Shown here piece by piece: positions 6,528-13,429 of a stretch of DNA of 42,689 nt. Made by a program: the position numbers and the translations under genes. The DNA comes from Rickettsiaceae bacterium (GTDB lineage: Bacteria; Pseudomonadota; Alphaproteobacteria; Rickettsiales; Rickettsiaceae): the NCBI GenBank assembly GCA_023301685.1, contig JALZUG010000044.1:1-42689 (forward strand). The letters run 5' to 3'. The notes under the pieces are model-generated. The model did no database searches, had not been told where the DNA came from, and saw nothing but the letters and a program-made list of their open reading frames with translations. How positions within the stretch are numbered: the first letter of the stretch is position 1; every line of letters begins with the position of its first letter.

Positions 6528-6772
6528 TACTTATCAGACTTTTTTCTATTTTCTTTTGTGTTTAAGGCGCGCAAATTTCTACCATGATCTGAACCGCCTT
6601 TTGATTTTGGTTTTTTATGATCAATTTCCCATCCATACTCTCCATGAGTACCATAAGAACCATGGCGCATAATATTACCTTTATCGTCTTTGCGCCAAGT
6701 GTCAGAATTTTTATTCTTAATAGTAGTTGCTCTATCCCAAGCTTTTTCTTTATCTTTTTTAGATATTGTCAT
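6524..6772 (-). CDS. HNH endonuclease, small
   Basis: An 82-residue protein with a complete HNH core: WEIDHKKPKSKGG (about 48-60, the first His in IDH), SDHGRNL with the central Asn and the distal NTKENRKKSD helix. HNH domains cut DNA with a metal ion. Its size and solitary, opposite-strand position between the recombination and partition blocks fit either a free-standing homing-type endonuclease or a phage HNH nuclease that aids terminase cutting. It overlaps the preceding plus gene by 4 bases at their 3' ends and is the only minus-strand gene in 1244-13380. Confidence 0.85.
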   Translation of the reverse strand: MTISKKDKEKAWDRATTIKNKNSDTWRKDDKGNIMRHGSYGTHGEYGWEIDHKKPKSKGGSDHGRNLRALNTKENRKKSDKY

Positions 6773-6808
6773 ATAGTTAAATTACACTTAATTTTAAATA
6801 GAGGTCAG

Positions 6809-6828
6809 CTTGAGCAGATACTCAAGCC
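6809..6828. other. Stem-loop between the HNH and ParA genes
   Basis: GCTTGAG (6809-6815) and CTCAAGC (6822-6828) form a perfect 7-bp stem with a 6-base loop in the leader between divergent HNH and parA genes. No T run follows on either strand, so a protein-binding dyad or mRNA leader structure is more likely than a terminator. Confidence 0.4.
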
Positions 6829-6874
6829 CCTCGGTTCTTTCTTATACCATATATTCAATAATTAAAAAACAAGG

Positions 6875-6930
6875 TTGACTTTGTAAATATATAAGGTTAT
6901 GTATATATACTTATAAACATATATAAAGAT
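6875..6930 (+). promoter_or_regulatory. parA promoter region with repeated AT boxes, candidate centromere/operator
   Basis: TTGACT at 6875-6880 is followed 17 bp later by a TATGTA element. From 6887 to 6930 there are degenerate repeats of TATATAA/TTATAAA-type boxes in both orientations immediately before the ATG at 6937. Ribbon-helix-helix partners of ParA usually bind such AT-rich box arrays both to repress and to mark the centromere. The assignment rests on position and repeat character only. Confidence 0.4.
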
Positions 6931-6936
6931 ATCAAC

Positions 6937-7563
6937 ATGCATGTAATAGCAATACTCAATCAAAAAGGTGGCGTTGGTAAAACTACACTAGCAACTAACA
7001 TCGCTACAAAGTTGCATGTTGATAATGAAAAAGTAGTTTTAATAGATTCAGACCCCCAAGGTTCTGCAAGAGATTGGCACGCTTCTGGTGATAATGATTT
7101 AACAGTAATTGGACTAGATAGACCAAATTTAGATAAGAACATACAAAAGATAGCAGGGCAATTTGATTGGGTAATTATTGATGGTGCCCCACAATTAGCA
7201 GAAATGGCAATATCTTCTATTAAATGTGCGGACTTGATCATTATACCAGTTCAACCCTCGCCATACGATATATGGGCGTCTTCAGATTTAGTAGATATTA
7301 TAAAACAGCGTCAATTTTTAACTGAAGGAAAGCCTAAAGCTTATTTTTGCATAAGTAGAAAAATAGCTAATACAACTTTGAGTAATGATGTACAGGATGC
7401 TTTAAATGGTTATGAGTTAGCAGTAATGAAATCTAGCACATCTCAACGCATCGTGTATCCAAAATCCGCAGCACAAGGAAAAAGTATATTTGATGTCCCA
7501 AAAAATCTTGATGCAATTGAAGAGATTACCAATATAGTAGAGGAATTAAAAGAAATATTATGA
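6937..7563 (+). CDS. parA: ParA-family plasmid partition ATPase
   Basis: A 208-residue ParA/MinD-type ATPase without the N-terminal helix-turn-helix extension, so of the short (type Ib) class. The deviant Walker A is QKGGVGKTT (residues 9-17, signature Lys10), LIDSDPQGSA is the A' motif and WVIIDGAPQLAEM the Walker B region. Such ATPases move plasmid copies along the nucleoid and stabilise low-copy episomes. The next gene overlaps by ATGA and encodes a small ribbon-helix-helix protein, the standard partner of this class. This pair is the main evidence that the phage persists as a plasmid. Confidence 0.92.
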   Translation: MHVIAILNQKGGVGKTTLATNIATKLHVDNEKVVLIDSDPQGSARDWHASGDNDLTVIGLDRPNLDKNIQKIAGQFDWVIIDGAPQLAEMAISSIKCADLIIIPVQPSPYDIWASSDLVDIIKQRQFLTEGKPKAYFCISRKIANTTLSNDVQDALNGYELAVMKSSTSQRIVYPKSAAQGKSIFDVPKNLDAIEEITNIVEELKEIL

Positions 7564-7748
7564 GCTTATTAAAATCAGGCAGACCATCTGCAAAGTCGAT
7601 AATAGATAAAGTGGAGACTATGAAAATGAATATTAATATAGATAAATCCTTACATAAGGAGATAAAGAGATACGCATTAGAACACGATATTACTATTACA
7701 GAACTAATCATTACATCTTTACGTAAAGTTATAAAGAAAAAATCATAA
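7560..7748 (+). CDS. Ribbon-helix-helix partner of ParA (ParG/CopG-like)
   Basis: A 62-residue protein with a disordered basic N-terminus (GRPSAKSIIDKVE) and a ribbon-helix-helix domain: strand MKMNINIDKSL, helix HKEIKRYALEHD, turn, helix ITELIITSLRKVIKK. In type Ib partition systems such proteins bind the centromere as dimers of dimers, repress the operon and stimulate ParA through their flexible N-terminus. The start overlaps the parA stop by ATGA, so production is coupled. Its likely binding site is the repeat-rich stretch just before parA. Confidence 0.85.
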   Translation: MSLLKSGRPSAKSIIDKVETMKMNINIDKSLHKEIKRYALEHDITITELIITSLRKVIKKKS

Positions 7749-7760
7749 CCTTATATCTAT

Positions 7761-8276
7761 ATGACAGACAAAAAACCTACACTAAAGCTTAAGTTGTCAG
7801 GCGAAGCTCTACTGAAATTACAAGCAAAAATACCTAAACCAAAACCACCAGAGCCTAAAAAATCAGAAATTTTTGTTGGTAAAGGCGGTAAGGTATCAGC
7901 TAATAATCCACTAAACAAAGCTCAAGCTAAAAAAGAAGCAGAAGCAAAGGCAAAAGAAGAAGCTAGGTTAAAAGCATTAGAGCCAAAAACGGAATATGAA
8001 CAATTCTTAGAGACTCCACTCACTATAAGGCAATATTTTAAAATATTAGAGCAACTACAGAAATCTAACTATAGAACTTTCCCGCGCAAAGGTAATCCAC
8101 CAAAACCTTTAGCTATTGGTATACATAAAGACATTGCTAAGATTTTTAAGATACCAGTTAAAAAGGCATACTACTTTTGTCGTATGTATTGCGGAACTAA
8201 GAGTTATAAAGACGCCTGTAAGAAGGGAGCAGTTCGGCGTACAATAAAAGGCACGAATGGAGGGTTAGTTGAGTAA
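7761..8276 (+). CDS. ProQ/FinO-domain RNA-binding protein
   Basis: A 171-residue protein. The first half is a Lys/Ala/Glu/Pro-rich basic linker (about 1-75), the second a ProQ/FinO domain: YRTFPRKGNPPKPLAIGIHKDIAKIF, then YFCRMYCGTKSYKDACKKGAVRRTIKG, both hallmark stretches of the family. FinO on F-like plasmids binds antisense RNA to control conjugation; ProQ is a global RNA chaperone. It lies 12 bases after the ParA/RHH pair, so the natural inference is RNA-based control of episome copy number or gene expression, possibly with a plasmid-encoded antisense RNA. The basic N-terminal tail is longer than in minimal FinO domains. Confidence 0.85.
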   Translation: MTDKKPTLKLKLSGEALLKLQAKIPKPKPPEPKKSEIFVGKGGKVSANNPLNKAQAKKEAEAKAKEEARLKALEPKTEYEQFLETPLTIRQYFKILEQLQKSNYRTFPRKGNPPKPLAIGIHKDIAKIFKIPVKKAYYFCRMYCGTKSYKDACKKGAVRRTIKGTNGGLVE

Positions 8277-8337
8277 CTAGTAATTTTATTCAGCCATCTC
8301 AATATACAAGTAAAAACATTACGTATAGTTAAAACTC

Positions 8338-8366
8338 TTGGTAATACATACTAGATATGGTATAAT
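8338..8366 (+). promoter_or_regulatory. Strong promoter of the lysis region
   Basis: TTGGTA (8338-8343), a 17-bp spacer and a perfect TATAAT (8361-8366) preceded by TGG, an extended -10. It lies 39 bases upstream of the ATG at 8405. This is the best sigma-70-type promoter in the window and marks a transcription unit separate from the partition genes. Confidence 0.7.
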
Positions 8367-8404
8367 CTTGCATACAAAAGTGTTTATTTTGACTGTGAGA
8401 AATA

Positions 8405-8665
8405 ATGTTTAGTTTTTTGAATATTACCCGAAGGGTACAATACTATGTATTGCATAAATCTTTCTTCCTAGGATTATTTATATCTATCGGGATTTTCTCC
8501 CCATATATATTTGGTTCTGATAATTTAGCTGAAGAGCTAGCGGAAGCTTTTATCTACAAAGAAACAGGTGTATTTATAGATTTCACACCGCAATCTCCAG
8601 AGTCTGTAAGTAATGATTTTCAAGATATTATTGAATTGTCAGAAAGATATGGAGGAAGCCATTGA
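8405..8665 (+). CDS. Small one-TM protein upstream of lysozyme, possible holin/pinholin
   Basis: An 86-residue protein with a basic N-terminus (NITRRVQYYVLHKS), one hydrophobic segment (residues about 20-37, FFLGLFISIGIFSPYIF) and an acidic soluble tail. Its stop overlaps the lysozyme ATG (TGATG), and GGAGG within its 3' end serves the lysozyme. Position before the endolysin suggests a lysis role such as a holin with one membrane helix, or a signal-bearing lysis regulator; the sequence does not match a holin family I know. A promoter at 8338-8366 drives it. Confidence 0.6.
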   Translation: MFSFLNITRRVQYYVLHKSFFLGLFISIGIFSPYIFGSDNLAEELAEAFIYKETGVFIDFTPQSPESVSNDFQDIIELSERYGGSH

Positions 8666-9111
8666 TGCAAGTCTCTATAGAAGCTATCAATCTTATTAAA
8701 AAGTTTGAAGGATTTAGTCCAGTTCCTTATATCTGTCCTGCTGGAAAGAATACAATTGGCTATGGTCATGTAATTGAACAAAAGCCTTTCTTAACTCATA
8801 TAAGTGAGCAAGAGGCTGATTTAATACTTAGGAAAGAAGTGCAGCGTGTTGATGTATATCTTAATAGAGTTATTAAAAAAGACGTTAAAGTAAATCAAGG
8901 TATGTTCGATGCTATGGTAAGTCTTGTTTACAACTGGGGATTTGATAATTTTGGACGTTCTCAAGGCTTGATCAGATTAAATAATCGACGTTATCTATTA
9001 GCTGCGGAGGAGTTCTTTAGTAAGTCAAAAGGCGTGGTTAATATCAGCGGTAAGTTTTCTAAAGGCTTGTATCTTAGACGTCAAGCAGAATTGAGGCTTT
9101 GGACATCATGA
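8665..9111 (+). CDS. GH24 endolysin (T4-type lysozyme)
   Basis: A 148-residue muramidase that would cut the peptidoglycan glycan backbone at lysis. The catalytic triad spacing is that of T4 lysozyme but with Cys in the second position: E15, C24, T30 (KFEGFSP...PYIC...KNT) followed by TIGYGH. E-C-T triads are known among phage GH24 enzymes. MFDAMVSLVYNWG and LYLRRQAELRLW are the usual C-terminal lobe motifs. There is no signal peptide, so release needs a holin. GGAGG at 8651-8655 selects ATG 8665 over the upstream TTG. Its stop overlaps the next gene by ATGA. Confidence 0.92.
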   Translation: MQVSIEAINLIKKFEGFSPVPYICPAGKNTIGYGHVIEQKPFLTHISEQEADLILRKEVQRVDVYLNRVIKKDVKVNQGMFDAMVSLVYNWGFDNFGRSQGLIRLNNRRYLLAAEEFFSKSKGVVNISGKFSKGLYLRRQAELRLWTS

Positions 9112-9434
9112 AAAAGCAAAATAAGTACAGGAATATTCCTACAATTGTTAATGATATAAAGTTCGCCTCAAAAAAAGAAGCTAGAAGATATCAAGATTTA
9201 AAGTTAATGGAAAAAGCTGGAATTGTTAAATCTATTGAGATGCAAAAAGTCTTTCCATTAAATGATTATGCTAAGACAAAAAGAGAACAAATAAAATATA
9301 TCTGCGATTTTTTTGTTAAGTGGAGAGATGGTAAAGAAACAGTAGAAGATACAAAAGGTTATAGAACTCAAGTATATAAACTCAAGAAAAAATTGTTTGA
9401 AACAAAATATAGAAAAAAGATTATAGAAATTTAA
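9108..9434 (+). CDS. DUF1064 family protein (putative small phage nuclease)
   Basis: A 108-residue basic protein beginning MKKQNKYRNIPTIVNDIKFASKKEARRY. The pattern KYRN...G/D-ikF-aSKkEA-RY, then the YICDFFVKW strand, the E-T-V-E-D-T-K-G motif and the helical VYKLKKKLFETKY is that of DUF1064, regarded as a restriction-endonuclease-fold phage protein. ED-x-KG supplies likely metal ligands. I chose ATG 9108, which overlaps the lysozyme stop as ATGA, rather than a TTG at 9099. Its place inside the lysis block is curious; it may act in resolving DNA branches before packaging. Confidence 0.82.
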   Translation: MKKQNKYRNIPTIVNDIKFASKKEARRYQDLKLMEKAGIVKSIEMQKVFPLNDYAKTKREQIKYICDFFVKWRDGKETVEDTKGYRTQVYKLKKKLFETKYRKKIIEI

Positions 9435-9443
9435 AGGTAAAAT

Positions 9444-10136
9444 ATGAAATATTTAAATAGATATGCAACAATTATTGCAATAAATTCTATGTTAGCAAGT
9501 ACTGCGCAGGCAATAGAGTATAATAATTTTTATTTAAAATTAGCCACAGGTTTAAACAATGTAGATAACGTAAAAATTGATACAGTTGAACATAAAGGTA
9601 CATTAAAAGCAGTACATAGCTTTCCACTAGTAGAAATGGGAATAGGCTATAATCTTCCAGAAGGAATAAGAAGTGAGCTAGTCTTTGATCATTATTTTCT
9701 ATTTCATTCTAAGGAAAAGACAAAGAACGATGATGGCGATGTGTTCAATGTATTCACCAAAACTAAAGCTGATGCGTTAATGTTAAATGCGTATAAAGAT
9801 GTATTTACTTTAGGCAAGTTTACTCCTTTTTTAGGAGGTGGTATTGGTATTTCTTTTTTAAGAGAGACAGGTAGTGGATATGTTATTTTTCAAGATGAGG
9901 ACTTACAAATCCATCATAAATTAAATAATGTTACAGGTAAGTTTGTTAAACGATTTGCCTATAAATTAAGTGCAGGAGTAGATATAACTTTAAGCAATAA
10001 TATCAAAGCAGAAATAAGCTATAATCATTTTAATTTAGGCAAAAACAAGCCAAGAAAAACTGATGGTATTGATGAAATACACAGTAGAGAATATAAAATA
10101 CACAATATTTTAATCGGCTTAAAAATATTCATTTAA
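9444..10136 (+). CDS. Outer-membrane beta-barrel protein (opacity/Lom-like)
   Basis: A 230-residue protein with a signal peptide (cleavage after AQA, residue 23) and a body of alternating amphipathic strands: FYLKLATGLNNVDNV, FPLVEMGIGYNLPEGIRSELVFDHYF, FTPFLGGGIGISFLRE, FAYKLSAGVDITLSNNIKAEISYNHF, ending HNILIGLKIFI, a C-terminal strand closing with Ile rather than Phe. This is the small 8-stranded outer-membrane porin/opacity pattern common in Rickettsiales surface antigens. Phage-borne barrels such as lambda Lom alter the lysogen surface, so this may be a lysogenic-conversion gene for host adhesion or receptor masking; that role is inferred. Confidence 0.8.
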   Translation: MKYLNRYATIIAINSMLASTAQAIEYNNFYLKLATGLNNVDNVKIDTVEHKGTLKAVHSFPLVEMGIGYNLPEGIRSELVFDHYFLFHSKEKTKNDDGDVFNVFTKTKADALMLNAYKDVFTLGKFTPFLGGGIGISFLRETGSGYVIFQDEDLQIHHKLNNVTGKFVKRFAYKLSAGVDITLSNNIKAEISYNHFNLGKNKPRKTDGIDEIHSREYKIHNILIGLKIFI

Positions 10137-10155
10137 AACAACAAGGTATAGAGTT

Positions 10156-10977
10156 ATGAAACACGGAGTAGTTAATCCAAGAAAAAAGATAAGTAATCAA
10201 AGCTTAGGTTCTGATAGTGGTTTATCACCTGCAAACTCGCCATCTAAGGCACAAGAATCAAAAATAGCTGACTTAATATCACAATTACAGCAAAAAGATA
10301 GTCTCGTTAGTTCATTAAGCACGCAGAGCAGCAACAGCAATTCACAAATAGCCACGCTAAACGCTAAGATTAATGAGCTAAATGTAAAATGTGCAGAAAT
10401 TACAGCTAAAGAAGTACAAACACAATCTTCTTACAATACGTTACAAAGAGAGAATATAAAGCTTAGAAATGAACTACAGCAGGCTAAGAGTCAAATATCT
10501 CAGCAAACAAATAGTACATCAGAAGTAAAAAGTGAGCTAGAGCAGGAACTAGTAAAAGTTAATTCTGAATTATCAGAATTAAAAACAAAGTCTTCTATAA
10601 TTGCAAATGATCTTGTTCAAAAAACTGAATTGGTAAAAATTCTTACGGAAAACTTGCTGGAATTAAAGCAAGACAAACAAGATTTAAGAAATGATAAAAC
10701 GAACTTAATTGCTGAAAATAAAAGTATAAAAGAGCAGTTAGCTTCAAAAGAAAAAGGATTATTTGATAATTCAATTGCTATGTCATCTGTAATAGCACCA
10801 TCTACATTGGAACAAATAAATGAAGAGCAACAAGAAGAAGAAAAGGTACCAGAATCATTAGCAAATTCACAAATTCTTGATCCACACGACGTAAAAACAC
10901 TTCAATCAATATTAGTAAGTGTTGAATTAGAAGATAATTCAGAAATTTCATTAATAGGAGGTGTAGATAATGCTTAA
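10156..10977 (+). CDS. Long coiled-coil protein of unknown function
   Basis: A 273-residue protein: a polar N-terminus, then a nearly continuous coiled coil from about residue 35 to 205 (LISQLQQKDSLVSSLST, LQRENIKLRNELQQAK and similar heptads) and an acidic C-terminus rich in Glu and Ser. No signal peptide or membrane helix is visible. It lies between the outer-membrane protein and a 57-residue membrane protein whose start it overlaps by 8 bases. Coiled-coil proteins here could be secreted or structural, but nothing identifies which. Confidence 0.65.
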   Translation: MKHGVVNPRKKISNQSLGSDSGLSPANSPSKAQESKIADLISQLQQKDSLVSSLSTQSSNSNSQIATLNAKINELNVKCAEITAKEVQTQSSYNTLQRENIKLRNELQQAKSQISQQTNSTSEVKSELEQELVKVNSELSELKTKSSIIANDLVQKTELVKILTENLLELKQDKQDLRNDKTNLIAENKSIKEQLASKEKGLFDNSIAMSSVIAPSTLEQINEEQQEEEKVPESLANSQILDPHDVKTLQSILVSVELEDNSEISLIGGVDNA

Positions 10978-11143
10978 TCAAATAATATCGCAAACAATAT
11001 GTACAGTAATAACGATAGTAGCAGTTAAGCTATACATAGAAAAACATTCGGTACATCCACATCACAGCAATATTAAGCTAGTGAGCATGGAAGTAGAAGG
11101 AGATCAACCAACACTAAGATGTTGGCCTTGGGAAGCGTGTTGA
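10970..11143 (+). CDS. Small membrane protein, 57 aa
   Basis: A 58-codon frame with AGGAGG at 10956-10961, 8 bases before its ATG, overlapping the end of the coiled-coil gene. An N-terminal hydrophobic helix (TICTVITIVAVKLYI) is followed by a His-rich stretch (HSVHPHH) and an acidic C-terminus ending CWPWEAC with two cysteines. The strong ribosome binding site is the main reason to call it. It could be a small membrane partner of the coiled-coil protein; no family is recognised. Confidence 0.62.
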   Translation: MLNQIISQTICTVITIVAVKLYIEKHSVHPHHSNIKLVSMEVEGDQPTLRCWPWEAC

Positions 11144-11170
11144 AAGTCAAATATATAAATAGGTAAAAAC

Positions 11171-12757
11171 ATGAAAAGTAAAGATAGTTCTTATGTTGAT
11201 TCATTTTTTAGTACATACAGAAAAAAAAGTACTGCAAAGCAAAACTTTATGGAAACTCCAGAGGAAGAAGCAAAAGAAGAGAAATCATCAGAGCCGAAAT
11301 CTGTTTTTACTAGATCGCCTACAACTAGTAATCCAGAAAGATATGATCCGTACATTCAATTTGGTACAACAAAAGCAAGAGTGCATAATGAAAGAGTAGA
11401 AGATAGTAGTCATATGTTCTCGTATATGAATGCACAACTAGAAAATAGTTTTTTTCAAAAGGATGTTACAAAGCCCAATATAACTGGTGCAGAAATACCT
11501 AAAGAGCAAATTAGCGAGTTTGATCCAGATAAAACAAAAGTATTTTTGCAACAAGCATATAGACAAAAATCTTTATCACTAAATTCACAAGCAGAAAGTA
11601 AAACTGTAATAAAGGATATAGCTGATCCTTTTCATAAAGGAGCAGTAATACCAGAGAGAGATAGTGAGAATATAGCTAGTGAAATGAGTAGAATAGAGTT
11701 ATTTAATAACAGCCATAATATTGAAGCTGGTAGCCTATATCAAATACATAAATTACTTGATCAAAAAGAACCTTTTAGCAAAAGCGACATATGTAAGCTG
11801 GTAGCCTCAGGAATAGTTGGAGGTGTTGGTAGTGGTCTTGCAATGATGCCAATATATAACCATGAATTAAAGAATTTATCCGAACTTGGTATTGATTTAA
11901 CAGGAACGGCTGGAAGCACATTATCAACACTTAATACATTTGCGGTGTACTCTCCTATGAAGACAGTGAATATTTACAAGATGTTAAATGATGTCAAAAA
12001 TAGTAGTGAATTAAGTTGTGTTCAAAAGACGGCTTTAATGAGCTTAGGTTCTGTTTCTGCAATATATCCTACATTGTTACTATGGACTGTAGAAATGCAT
12101 AATCAAAAAGTGGAAGGTTCAAGTGGTTTTGATAAGTTTATAGCATGGTCTACAATGACCACAGCACCGCTGATAGTTGGAGTAGTAGCTGATACATATA
12201 ATAACGCAAAAGAATTGGTAAAAAATCCGATTAAAGTATTTAAGCCTATAGAGGACCAAAACATGGCAGTAAATACACTTATTTATAGTTTATCAGCAGC
12301 TTCATTAATAGCAAACTCTGTGGCATTAAAAGGACTGTCCTATGATGTATTTAGCGAAATTGGATCAGATGATTCTAATGCAGAAACAGCTTCTATTATA
12401 CTGGGTATAAGCTCTGCATTACTGACTACCCCACAATCTCATATAGCGTTAAAATCAGTATTTGAAAAAAATACAAATAATCATAAAAATGGATGTACAA
12501 AAGCATTAAAAGGCATTGTATCTGGTGTTGAAGGTATGTGGTTCTCACTTCCTAAAATATCAGCAGGGTTAAAAGCTGTATCTGATTGGAGTCCTCTGGT
12601 TAAAGGTGGATTATTTACCTCCTTATTTGCAAGTAGTACTGCATTAGATGCAAATAACATTTTAAGTACATTTTCAATAACTCAGCCAGAAGCAGATAAT
12701 CTAAATCAAGATTTATTAGGTGATAATCAGGAGGTGTTACAAGATGATTTTTCTTAA
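11171..12757 (+). CDS. 528-residue protein with hydrophobic C-terminal half, unknown
   Basis: The first ~200 residues are polar and probably disordered or helical (Lys/Ser/Glu-rich, with FTRSPTTSNPERYDPY). From about residue 210 come several hydrophobic helices with small residues: VASGIVGGVGSGLAMMPIYN, TAGSTLSTLNTFAVY, MSLGSVSAIYPTLLLWTV, TMTTAPLIVGVVADTY, NTLIYSLSAASLIANSVAL, IILGISSALLTTP, AGLKAVSDW. The layout, soluble head plus multiple weak membrane helices, resembles internal membrane-penetrating or effector proteins, but no homologue is recognised. It overlaps the spanin gene by 14 bases and sits between the outer-membrane barrel and lysis genes. Start has no strong ribosome binding site (AGGTAAAA only). 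Confidence 0.65.
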   Translation: MKSKDSSYVDSFFSTYRKKSTAKQNFMETPEEEAKEEKSSEPKSVFTRSPTTSNPERYDPYIQFGTTKARVHNERVEDSSHMFSYMNAQLENSFFQKDVTKPNITGAEIPKEQISEFDPDKTKVFLQQAYRQKSLSLNSQAESKTVIKDIADPFHKGAVIPERDSENIASEMSRIELFNNSHNIEAGSLYQIHKLLDQKEPFSKSDICKLVASGIVGGVGSGLAMMPIYNHELKNLSELGIDLTGTAGSTLSTLNTFAVYSPMKTVNIYKMLNDVKNSSELSCVQKTALMSLGSVSAIYPTLLLWTVEMHNQKVEGSSGFDKFIAWSTMTTAPLIVGVVADTYNNAKELVKNPIKVFKPIEDQNMAVNTLIYSLSAASLIANSVALKGLSYDVFSEIGSDDSNAETASIILGISSALLTTPQSHIALKSVFEKNTNNHKNGCTKALKGIVSGVEGMWFSLPKISAGLKAVSDWSPLVKGGLFTSLFASSTALDANNILSTFSITQPEADNLNQDLLGDNQEVLQDDFS

Positions 12758-12989
12758 GGCTTTAACAAAAAAAATAAATTTAGCTGTGTTTGGTATTTTA
12801 GGCTTTTTGAGTTTATTTTTGATAGGACGAAATAGCAAATTAGCAAAACTTAATGAAAGTCTAAATAGAAAAAATAAGAATCAGAATAAAACTATAAAAA
12901 TACAAAAAAAGGTAATAGATGTCGCTAAGAATACTAAACCTACTGATATTGCTGGTAATATTGAGCGGATGTATCAAGACAAGCTGTAG
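12744..12989 (+). CDS. Inner-membrane spanin subunit (Rz-like)
   Basis: An 81-residue protein: short N-terminus, one membrane helix (INLAVFGILGFLSLFLIG, about 11-28), then a charged periplasmic coiled coil (KLAKLNESLNRKNKNQ). This is the type-II single-pass i-spanin design. AGGAGG at 12729-12734 selects ATG 12744 rather than the GTG at 12720. The next gene, a lipoprotein, starts inside it at 12919 in another frame, the nested or overlapping arrangement diagnostic for Rz/Rz1 pairs. Spanins fuse inner and outer membranes in the last step of lysis of Gram-negative hosts. Confidence 0.85.
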   Translation: MIFLKALTKKINLAVFGILGFLSLFLIGRNSKLAKLNESLNRKNKNQNKTIKIQKKVIDVAKNTKPTDIAGNIERMYQDKL

Positions 12990-13161
12990 TTATCTAAAAG
13001 GTTCAGATCTGCCAGATATGCCAATAGCTGGTCCTGAAGTAGCGGATGAACTTGAAAATCTATGCCAAGGTAATAAGTGCCAGCATTTGAACAGATGGCT
13101 AAATGATTTGTACTTTTTTAAACAAGAATATTTGATATACAAAACCTACATGGATAATTAG
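12919..13161 (+). CDS. Outer-membrane spanin lipoprotein (Rz1-like)
   Basis: An 80-residue protein with a signal peptide ending in the lipobox VILSGC (Cys18 lipidated). The mature part is about 63 residues and, unlike lambda Rz1, only modestly proline-rich (DLPDMPIAGPEVADEL); it carries four further Cys-containing or aromatic segments. It begins within the i-spanin coding region (overlap 71 bases, different frame) with AAGG 6 bases upstream. The overlapping inner-membrane coiled coil plus lipoprotein is the basis for the call rather than sequence identity. Confidence 0.8.
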   Translation: MSLRILNLLILLVILSGCIKTSCSYLKGSDLPDMPIAGPEVADELENLCQGNKCQHLNRWLNDLYFFKQEYLIYKTYMDN

Positions 13162-13380
13162 ATGAAGGACTTAATGAAATTACTAAAAAAATTGATGCGA
13201 TTCATCATTACAGAAAAGCATTATATCAAGGATATACTAACTCTGATAATATTCACTCGTGCACTATTTTTAGAAAAAGATGAAAGAGCTTTGATTTTAG
13301 AGCTTATTGCGTTAGCTGCTATCATGTATATCAATAAAACTGATACAAACGATGATAATTCTGGTTCGACTTTGTCATAG
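13162..13380 (+). CDS. Small membrane protein of the lysis region
   Basis: A 72-residue protein starting directly after the o-spanin stop (TAGATG). A basic N-terminus (KDLMKLLKKLMRF) is followed by two hydrophobic stretches (YIKDILTLIIFTRALF and ALILELIALAAIMYI) separated by charged residues, and a polar acidic tail. Two helices and a charged end are compatible with a holin or antiholin, but also with a small accessory membrane protein. It is the last gene of this plus-strand unit, followed by a hairpin. Confidence 0.6.
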   Translation: MKDLMKLLKKLMRFIITEKHYIKDILTLIIFTRALFLEKDERALILELIALAAIMYINKTDTNDDNSGSTLS

Positions 13381-13384
13381 TTTT

Positions 13385-13403
13385 ATCCACAATTTTTGTG
13401 GAT
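13385..13403. terminator. Hairpin between convergent genes
   Basis: ATCCACAA (13385-13392) and TTGTGGAT (13396-13403) form a perfect 8-bp stem with a 3-base loop, between the stop of the gene ending at 13380 and the stop of the convergent gene ending at 13430. No T run follows, so termination would be inefficient. The sequence TTATCCACA at its left edge equals a DnaA box, discussed among the rejected items. Confidence 0.45.
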
Positions 13404-13429
13404 GTATCGGTGGATATAGATGCTGTAGG

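Noticed and set aside
6960-7241. Minus-strand frame inside the parA gene
   Set aside because: Antisense shadow of a clear ParA ATPase, no ribosome binding site.
13383-13391. Perfect DnaA box TTATCCACA
   Set aside because: One isolated 9-mer is expected about once in this much AT-rich sequence by chance; no cluster of boxes or AT-rich unwinding element nearby, and it overlaps a hairpin between convergent genes.
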